Position numbers and translations under genes: made by a program. Below the pieces are notes generated by a model that did not search any database, had not been told where the DNA came from, and saw only the letters and a list, made by a program, of their open reading frames with translations. 29,631 bases of DNA from JACMRI01 sp043778625 (GTDB taxonomy: Bacteria; Bacteroidota; Bacteroidia; UBA4408), in contig JAYWFU010000036.1 in NCBI GenBank assembly GCA_043778625.1, positions 1-29,631 on the forward strand, written 5' to 3'. Below, piece after piece: positions 23,932-29,631 of this stretch (the stretch's first letter is position 1; each line of letters starts with the position of its first letter).

Positions 23932-24876
23932 TTATTTTAGCGCATTTAATTTTAACAGTAATAATTTACTAAATATAATAGCTCCATCATTGTTGAGGTG
24001 AGTAGGGTCAGCAAATAAATTATTGTGATGTGTAAATGTGGTGTCATTAGCATAATTAAAAAATGGCACATTATGTTGTTGCGCAATTTGTTGTGCCAAT
24101 GTAATGGAACAGTCAGGGGTATTGTACTGTACAAAGTACGGCGAACAAACTACGTATAATTTAACATTTGCGGTAGTACAATTGGTTATAAAGGCTTTGT
24201 ATAACTTAATTTTAATACTATCCATAGCATAAGGAGTGGTAGCGGTATCAATACTTAATGGGGCTGCCCATTGCTTGGTTAATGGTACGTAGCCTTTAAT
24301 GTCTTCCTTACGTTTTTTGTTAAAATTAGTATTACCTACGGCTATAGTAAATAGCGATGAATTGTAAGGATAAATATTGGATTGTAATTTTAATTGTTCG
24401 TACTCACTTTTAAGCGCAATAATATCTCTGAGTTCGGGGTGGCTTTGGTAATAGGGCAGGAGGGACGACAGTCTATCATAGTGCGAGGGTTCGTATTCAA
24501 AGGTATTACGAGTAATATCTAATATAATAACCTTGGGAGTATAACGTTTTAGCACTGCTTGCAGTACTGCATAATGGTAATGTATAAAGCTGCCGTCGCG
24601 GCCTACGTTGTAATATGTTTGGTGTAATTGAGTTTCAAATTCCTGCGGATAATAATGATGATTAGCCCGCGATGAACCAAACACTAACACTTGAGCAGTA
24701 GTACTATTTAACGAATAAGTAGTACGGTATTGTAAACCACTTTGTTGTGTAAAATAATAATGGCGTAATACATTACCTAAGCCGAAATCTAGCACGGCTA
24801 CAAGGACTACTAACACAAGTGTTTTAGCAACAAAGTATGCATAGAGATTGTTTTTTATGAAGTTAATTATACTCAT
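23932..24876 (-). CDS. SGNH-like O-acyltransfer partner of the MBOAT protein (membrane-anchored)
   Basis: This 314-residue protein has one N-terminal membrane helix (about 10-32) and a periplasmic SGNH-hydrolase-like domain. Block I is VLVFGSSRANHH (Ser68 or Ser69), and block V is FADPTHLNNDG with Asp290 and His293 as the expected catalytic Asp-x-x-His. A Gly/Asn block (about 90-95, YYNVGRDG) lies between. Proteins of this build pair with MBOAT acyltransferases (for example DltB/DltD, AlgI/AlgJ and PatA/PatB): the membrane enzyme delivers an acyl group across the membrane and the SGNH protein transfers it to a glycan. The MBOAT gene starts the operon 12 bases upstream. The glycan could be the O-antigen or another polysaccharide; the sequence does not say which. 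Confidence 0.8.
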   Translation of the reverse strand: MSIINFIKNNLYAYFVAKTLVLVVLVAVLDFGLGNVLRHYYFTQQSGLQYRTTYSLNSTTAQVLVFGSSRANHHYYPQEFETQLHQTYYNVGRDGSFIHYHYAVLQAVLKRYTPKVIILDITRNTFEYEPSHYDRLSSLLPYYQSHPELRDIIALKSEYEQLKLQSNIYPYNSSLFTIAVGNTNFNKKRKEDIKGYVPLTKQWAAPLSIDTATTPYAMDSIKIKLYKAFITNCTTANVKLYVVCSPYFVQYNTPDCSITLAQQIAQQHNVPFFNYANDTTFTHHNNLFADPTHLNNDGAIIFSKLLLLKLNALK

Positions 24877-24888
24877 TTATCAAAGGTT

Positions 24889-26319
24889 TTAAAATTGAAA
24901 ATAAATAAACTGTCCACCATCAAATACGCCAATTAGCAGTATTAACAGTACTAACACCGCATACGACATATTGCGTACTAACCAATGTGAGTTGTTGTAC
25001 AATGAAAAACTGCCTTTATAAAACTCTTGCTTACTTTCTACCACTATTAGTAGCACAATAGCTAATAACGAGTACAACATCATTGATGGATTTTTGGTAA
25101 AAACAGTTCCGCTTAAAGTGGTCATTTTTTTAATTATAATAAAAGCATCCGTTACATTATTTGCTCTAAAAAACACCCATGCTAAACATGCCAATACAAA
25201 GGTAATTAACACTTGCAGGCCATGATGTAATTTGGGTACAGAGTGTAATTTTAATGCAGCATTTATTTTGTTGCGTAAGGGCTGTATTACTATTGCAAAC
25301 ACAAGGTAAAATCCATTGAGTGCGCCCCAAATAATATACGTCCAATTAGCGCCGTGCCACAATCCACTTAATAAAAACACAATAAACAAATTAAAATACC
25401 AACGCGGTACTGATACTCTATTGCCTCCAAGGGTGATGTACAAATAATCCTTAAACCACGTAGATAGCGAGATGTGCCAACGTTGCCAAAACTCCGAAAT
25501 TGTACTTGCAAAATATGGACGATTAAAATTGGTCATTAACTCAAAACCCATGATACGTGCCGAGCCTATGGCCATATCAGAATACGCCGAAAAATCACAA
25601 TAAATTTGAATTGCAAAAAATACGGTGGCCACTATCATAGTATTGCCATTGTGGTTGGGCACGTTGTTATACACAGTATCCACATATATGGCCAGCCTAT
25701 CGGCAATGACTAGTTTTTTAACAAAACCCCACAGCATTAATTTTAAGCCGTTAACTATTCTGTTGTAATCAAACTGATACTCTTGCCTAAATTGATACAA
25801 CAAATTTTGAGGACGTTCAATAGGCCCAGCCACCAACTGCGGGTAAAACATTACGTACAAGGCATAAATACCAAAATGACGCTCGGCTTGTTGGTTGCCT
25901 CTGTACACCTCAATAGTGTAGCTCATAGCCTGAAACGTGTGAAACGATAAGCCAATGGGCAGTAATATGGATAAATATGGTATGGGATTATTCCACCCAA
26001 AACCATGCAATAAAAACGATAAATTATCATTAATAAAATTATAGTATTTGAATACTGCCAACACCCCCACATTGGCTACTAAACTAATTATTAAAAACAG
26101 TTTGCGCCTACTGCCCTGCGCATTTTGTATGTAGATGCCTGCAAAATAATCAACCACAATAGTAAACCCCAATATAAGAATATACAGCGGTACAAACGCC
26201 ATGTAAAAATAGCAGCTAGCCGCCAATAATAATATCCAACGCCTGGAGCACGGCAACACAAAGTAGGCGGGAGTAACTACCAAAAAGAAAAATAAAAAAT
26301 GAAAAGAGTTAAACAGCAT
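24889..26319 (-). CDS. MBOAT-family O-acyltransferase (AlgI/DltB-like)
   Basis: This 476-residue inner-membrane protein has about 11-12 membrane segments and typical MBOAT motifs: LPIGLSFHTFQAMSYTIEVYRG (120-141), QLVAGPIERPQ (161-171), FWQRWHISLSTWFKDYLYI (277-295, His282) and LSGLWHGANWTYIIWG (318-333, His322). His322 is the conserved catalytic histidine. It transfers acetyl or another acyl group from a cytoplasmic donor towards an extracytoplasmic acceptor. It is followed after 12 bases by an SGNH partner, the usual O-acetylation pair. Upstream is 116 bases of gap with weak inverted repeats but no clear promoter match. Close to the alginate O-acetylation proteins in sequence, but no alginate genes are present in the window. 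Confidence 0.9.
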   Translation of the reverse strand: MLFNSFHFLFFFLVVTPAYFVLPCSRRWILLLAASCYFYMAFVPLYILILGFTIVVDYFAGIYIQNAQGSRRKLFLIISLVANVGVLAVFKYYNFINDNLSFLLHGFGWNNPIPYLSILLPIGLSFHTFQAMSYTIEVYRGNQQAERHFGIYALYVMFYPQLVAGPIERPQNLLYQFRQEYQFDYNRIVNGLKLMLWGFVKKLVIADRLAIYVDTVYNNVPNHNGNTMIVATVFFAIQIYCDFSAYSDMAIGSARIMGFELMTNFNRPYFASTISEFWQRWHISLSTWFKDYLYITLGGNRVSVPRWYFNLFIVFLLSGLWHGANWTYIIWGALNGFYLVFAIVIQPLRNKINAALKLHSVPKLHHGLQVLITFVLACLAWVFFRANNVTDAFIIIKKMTTLSGTVFTKNPSMMLYSLLAIVLLIVVESKQEFYKGSFSLYNNSHWLVRNMSYAVLVLLILLIGVFDGGQFIYFQF

Positions 26320-26435
26320 ATTAATTAGTAAGTGGGGTAATATTGTATGTAGCGTAGATTTTAAATAATGAATTTGATTTTCAAACTTTGTTGTAAACTA
26401 TTGGCTTTATTAATTGAATTAACTAGCCTATTAAT

Positions 26436-27167
26436 TTAACGCCAACAAAGTATCAATTGTAAAATTAACAATCCATCAATAACATAGTAATAATAATAGG
26501 CAGGAGGATTGGTAATATATTCAACTATAAATACCATAATACTAATACAACTTAGCATATAAAAACCTGTATAATGTATGTTAAATAAAAACAGAGCACA
26601 TAAACTTACAAGCAGTATTAAAAAAGCGATTAACGTAGTGTATCTACGCCCAATAACTGTGGCTAATGTAGGAGTGTTGGAAAGATTATCGGCATCAACA
26701 TCTTTATTATCGTAAATAAAAGTGAGTGCCAAAACAAATAAAAATTGTTGTACTATTAGTATATAGTTGTACTTAAAATCTAGTTGCTGCAGTACTACAT
26801 TAACCACTGTCCAGCAGGTGGTAACTACTATGTTTTTAATAATAATGTGGTTGCGCAACATTATCCAATTATTATATAACCAAGCTATGCCGCCTACACA
26901 GCCCAATAGCCCAGCGTTAGTTAATGTACTATAATAAATGGTAACTACCACTACGCTTACTATAATTATGTAATGTACCCAACTATTGCGTGCGCGATAG
27001 TATTCGTAAGCTATCCAGGTACTTGCTAATGCTACATAAAGCAACTGTATATTAATTACTTTTTGAGTTGCAAGAAACGTTTGTACAAAAAACGCTTGTG
27101 CTAATGCACACAAAGCTATAAATACATTACGCTGTACGAGGTAGTAGTGTAGTTTTAAGTTTAACAA
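26436..27167 (-). CDS. UbiA-like multi-pass membrane protein, motif-degenerate
   Basis: This 243-residue protein has about 7-8 membrane helices and resembles the short UbiA-prenyltransferase-like proteins of Bacteroidota. The second Asp-rich motif is present (YDNKDVDADNLSNTPTLATVIG, 152-173, with Asp153, Asp156, Asp158 and Asp160). The first N-x-x-x-D motif expected near residues 50-62 is not seen (EYYRARNSW there), and the protein is shorter than the usual 280-300. So prenyltransferase activity is doubtful, and the protein may be a diverged relative. The start overlaps the last seven bases of the TPR gene, so they are translationally coupled. A weak hairpin follows in the gap 26320-26435. 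Confidence 0.6.
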   Translation of the reverse strand: MLNLKLHYYLVQRNVFIALCALAQAFFVQTFLATQKVINIQLLYVALASTWIAYEYYRARNSWVHYIIIVSVVVVTIYYSTLTNAGLLGCVGGIAWLYNNWIMLRNHIIIKNIVVTTCWTVVNVVLQQLDFKYNYILIVQQFLFVLALTFIYDNKDVDADNLSNTPTLATVIGRRYTTLIAFLILLVSLCALFLFNIHYTGFYMLSCISIMVFIVEYITNPPAYYYYYVIDGLLILQLILCWR

Positions 27168-29374
27168 AGCGTATACTTTTGCTGTGATAAAATTACTTTA
27201 TTATGATTTTTAGCAAATTTTTCACTATAAATATCAAATGCTAATTTATAATAATTTTTAGCAATTTGCCTTTCCTTTTTAGCAATATACAAATCTCCCA
27301 TAGCAATAAAAATATTAGCGAAATTAATGTGGGTATTTTCAAAAAAGTGAGCGTTTATAGTTTGGGCTTCTTTAAAATTTTGTTGAGCAACTGAATACCT
27401 ACCCATTTTAGTATTTAAAATACCCAAATTTAAATATACCATAGCACTTGACGGATGCATATTGCCCAAAATTTTTTGATGTAAAATTAATGATTGATGC
27501 AATAAAGTGTCTGCCAATAGGTAGTTCTTGTTATCGATGGCTAATAAAGCTAGTCCATTAAGCGCAATAGCAGTGGTAATTTCTTTTTCAACTTTATATT
27601 TAGTATTAATTTTTATTATTTTTTGATACAAAGTATCTGCTGATTTATTATTCCCAACACAATAATTTACATAAGCTATTTGATTTAGTACAGTATTAAA
27701 GCTTGGGCTATTCTTATTTTCAGAAACTTTTAAAATAGCTAAGCAGGTATCTGAATGAATTTTAGCGGTAATAAAATTTGAAAGTGTTATTTCAACATTA
27801 GATAATTTTGCAATTAAATTAAGTTCTTGATTATTTACGAATCCTGATTCATTATTATTTATTTCTATAGCGGAACTGTATTGAGTTTGTGAAAGCCTGT
27901 AATTTCCTTCAATATCATTTATATTGGCTAATGCACCCAAAAAATAAGCATAATTAGTTGATTTTTCTCCAAATTTTTTAATAGCTATTTTCTTACCTAT
28001 TTCCAAATACTGTTTTGCTTGTTTGTAATTTGCTAATTCGGTATTAACATATCCCAACATCAAATAACAACTTGATAAAAAATTGTTATTTGTTTGTTTA
28101 AATAAAACAAGTGTTTTTAAAAATAATTTGTCTGATAATTTAAAGTTATTCAATCTATAATTACAAATTCCATCATAAAAAATTGTTTCTGAATAGTTTT
28201 GATTATTGGTAAAAGTTCCTGCTTTTTTAATAATGAATAACGCTTGATTAAGGCTATCCTCTATCATATAGTTATTGGCAAGTCTCAAATAATTTGAAAC
28301 TAATTCTTCCTTATAAGCGGTGTCTTTTTTAAATAAACTAATTGCTATTTTAAAAAGCAAATTCGATTTTTCAAAATTTTGCTGAATATAATAAGAGTTA
28401 GCTAAATTACTATATATTCTGGCTACTCGAGTGTCAATAATGGTGTCTTTTTGACTTAAATAGGTTTGAATTGCCTTTACATATAAATAGTCAGCTGATT
28501 TATAGTTTTTTAAATTAAGATTACAATATGCAATACTGTTTAGAGACCAAACTTTTTGTAATTCAGCCTCTTTGGATTTGTAATCACATTTTATTAAATA
28601 TGAGTTTGCTAATAAAAGTAATTTTAACTGTTCATTAAATTTATTTTGCTTTTCGTAATAATTTGCTTTGCTCGTATAGGCTTCGTAAATGTTTGAGAAC
28701 GTTTTGTCAATTTTCCATAATTCGTTTTGAGAAACATCTTTTCCATCAGCACTTTTACTTAACCACTTTAATCCTTCAATATTTGACTTTTTAGCAAACC
28801 AAATTGCATCATCATATTTATTATTAGCTGCATAGTTTTCAAAGTCACTGCTATAAGAAATCATTAATAAATTAGCCTTTAGTCTATTATTACCATTATT
28901 TAATAAATATATAACCTTGTTTAATGGCTTGAAAGATAATGGTGGATAGGTAAAAAAGCTAGTTATTAAAAATATTAAAATAGAGCGTATTAATAAATTT
29001 CTGTAATTTTCGGATAACGCAACCCTGTTACTATTCGCAATTAAATAAACACTAAAAATAATTATGAATAAGCCAGTAATAAGTGGGGTAAACAAAATAT
29101 AATCTCCAATATTTTTTTCAAGAAAAGATGTGTTTAAATATATTTGAAAAAATAATGGATGTAATGAAATAAAAAAACAAACGCCTGCAACAATAGGAAT
29201 TAGTTTTTCTTTAGTAGTTGAAGTATTAAAAAGCCAGTAAGCTGCTAGCAAATAGGATATTGATAATAAAAAAAATGATAATAGAAAAAATAAATTTTTA
29301 CACGAAATATCAAGAGTTTTTAAAAATAAAGAGGCAATTAAAAACAGAATAATTATTTTTTCATATTTTTTCAT
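27161..29374 (-). CDS. Membrane-anchored TPR-repeat protein
   Basis: This 737-residue protein starts with five predicted membrane helices (about 5-25, 28-48, 58-80, 90-112 and 127-147) and then a long soluble part made of tandem tetratricopeptide-type repeats (about 215-730), seen from the recurring pattern of Ala/Tyr/Leu in 34-42 residue units, such as 'AIQTYLSQKDTIIDTRVARIYSNLANSYY' (one unit) and 'AMVYLNLGILNTKMGRYSVAQQNF' (another). No HTH, kinase or GGDEF region follows, unlike many TPR sensor proteins of this phylum. It is probably a scaffold or sensor for protein contacts at the membrane. It overlaps the UbiA-like gene by seven bases and starts 12 bases after an interrupted ORF. Codon use is strongly A/T-ending. 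Confidence 0.85.
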   Translation of the reverse strand: MKKYEKIIILFLIASLFLKTLDISCKNLFFLLSFFLLSISYLLAAYWLFNTSTTKEKLIPIVAGVCFFISLHPLFFQIYLNTSFLEKNIGDYILFTPLITGLFIIIFSVYLIANSNRVALSENYRNLLIRSILIFLITSFFTYPPLSFKPLNKVIYLLNNGNNRLKANLLMISYSSDFENYAANNKYDDAIWFAKKSNIEGLKWLSKSADGKDVSQNELWKIDKTFSNIYEAYTSKANYYEKQNKFNEQLKLLLLANSYLIKCDYKSKEAELQKVWSLNSIAYCNLNLKNYKSADYLYVKAIQTYLSQKDTIIDTRVARIYSNLANSYYIQQNFEKSNLLFKIAISLFKKDTAYKEELVSNYLRLANNYMIEDSLNQALFIIKKAGTFTNNQNYSETIFYDGICNYRLNNFKLSDKLFLKTLVLFKQTNNNFLSSCYLMLGYVNTELANYKQAKQYLEIGKKIAIKKFGEKSTNYAYFLGALANINDIEGNYRLSQTQYSSAIEINNNESGFVNNQELNLIAKLSNVEITLSNFITAKIHSDTCLAILKVSENKNSPSFNTVLNQIAYVNYCVGNNKSADTLYQKIIKINTKYKVEKEITTAIALNGLALLAIDNKNYLLADTLLHQSLILHQKILGNMHPSSAMVYLNLGILNTKMGRYSVAQQNFKEAQTINAHFFENTHINFANIFIAMGDLYIAKKERQIAKNYYKLAFDIYSEKFAKNHNKVILSQQKYTLC

Positions 29375-29386
29375 TTCGCTAGCCCT

Positions 29387-29631
29387 TTATTTATTAACGC
29401 TATCTACGATAACTGAAGTAGCTATACCTACTACTAACCCTGCAAGGCTGGCTACTAAGCTTTGTTGCACTCGTTTGCCTCGAGCTACTTTTTCGTAGCC
29501 TCGCAAATAATTTTCTTCGGCTAAATACAATCGATTATGGGTCTATGACGTTTGGTGTGGGTAATCAAATTTTAGTTTAGCGGTAAGAAAATAAATCATA
29601 TTAATAAAGTTCTCTGTTTTTCTATATCCCC
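29387..29631 (-). pseudogene. Interrupted ORF (amber codon), cut by window edge
   Basis: On the minus strand an open frame runs from the right edge to a TAG at 29543-29545, then continues in the same frame for 51 codons to a TAA at 29387-29389. The part before the TAG includes an ATG and reads MIYFLTAKLKFDYPHQTS. The part after it reads THNRLYLAEENYLRGYEKV and ends in a hydrophobic helix (SLVASLAGLVVGIATSVIV) and a short tail. This looks like a real protein broken by a nonsense codon; a sequence error, or a separate short gene with a non-ATG start, are alternatives. It lies 12 bases before the TPR gene on the same strand. No family is recognised. Confidence 0.4.

Noticed and set aside
1..29631. 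CRISPR array, tRNA genes, transposase or phage genes
   Set aside because: No regularly spaced repeats, no cloverleaf-like segment with a CCA end, and no transposase, integrase or phage structural motif was found on either strand.

Overview
The window is AT-rich DNA from a member of the Bacteroidota, probably a Chitinophagales- or Sphingobacteriales-like lineage, although the exact order cannot be fixed from the sequence. The evidence is two secreted proteins with type IX secretion sorting domains (one CHU_C/type B, one type A), several promoter-like sites matching the Bacteroidota -7 element TAnnTTTG, starts without Shine-Dalgarno sequences, and gene families typical of the phylum (short UbiA-like protein, split methylmalonyl-CoA mutase, CEGNC-type small cysteine protein). 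Strand layout is simple: 1-3001 is on the minus strand, 3030-17993 on the plus strand, and 18209-29631 on the minus strand. The single convergent junction (about 18000-18200) carries a perfect bidirectional hairpin. No gap between genes exceeds 300 bases. No tRNA, rRNA, CRISPR array or transposase was seen.

Region 1 (1-4355) is for surface polysaccharide: a truncated GT4 glycosyltransferase, a Wzy-like polymerase and a Wzx-like flippase on the minus strand, with a divergent O-antigen-ligase-like gene 28 bases away. Region 2 (4415-6770) holds an LpxH-type lipid A phosphatase and the catalytic subunit of methylmalonyl-CoA mutase without its B12-binding domain. Region 3 (6811-8985) is accessory: an orphan protein with class III nucleotidyl-cyclase-like motifs and a two-gene cassette of unknown function, the cassette bracketed by two copies of a short 35-base repeat. 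Region 4 (9113-11373) holds thiL, a marC-family gene and an exported 2-Cys glutathione-peroxidase-like enzyme ending in a strong terminator.

Region 5 (11563-15882) has a small exported protein and a 1282-residue cell-surface protein built of Ig-like modules with a CHU_C sorting domain, followed by a terminator. Region 6 (15937-17993) has prfB (release factor 2) behind a good Bacteroidota promoter, then an isoaspartyl peptidase/asparaginase. The prfB recoding site is abnormal: the expected in-frame UGA is present, but the rest of the gene lies in the same frame, not in +1, as if one base were missing.

Region 7 (18209-21422) has paaZ, separated from any other phenylacetate gene, and a PD40/T9SS secreted protein. 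Region 8 (21554-23322) is a three-gene envelope operon (lipoprotein, outer-membrane barrel, small cysteine-rich membrane protein) with features suggesting metal handling. Region 9 has rplS, ending in a 46-base perfect palindrome. Region 10 (23932-26319) is an MBOAT/SGNH O-acylation pair. Region 11 (26436-29631) has a UbiA-like membrane protein, a membrane-anchored TPR protein, and an ORF interrupted by an amber codon that runs off the right edge.

The envelope theme is strong: O-glycan synthesis, lipid A processing, glycan O-acylation and T9SS surface proteins together make up much of the window. The best leads for something unusual are the prfB site, the cyclase-like orphan, the repeat-bracketed gene pair and the cysteine-rich envelope operon.
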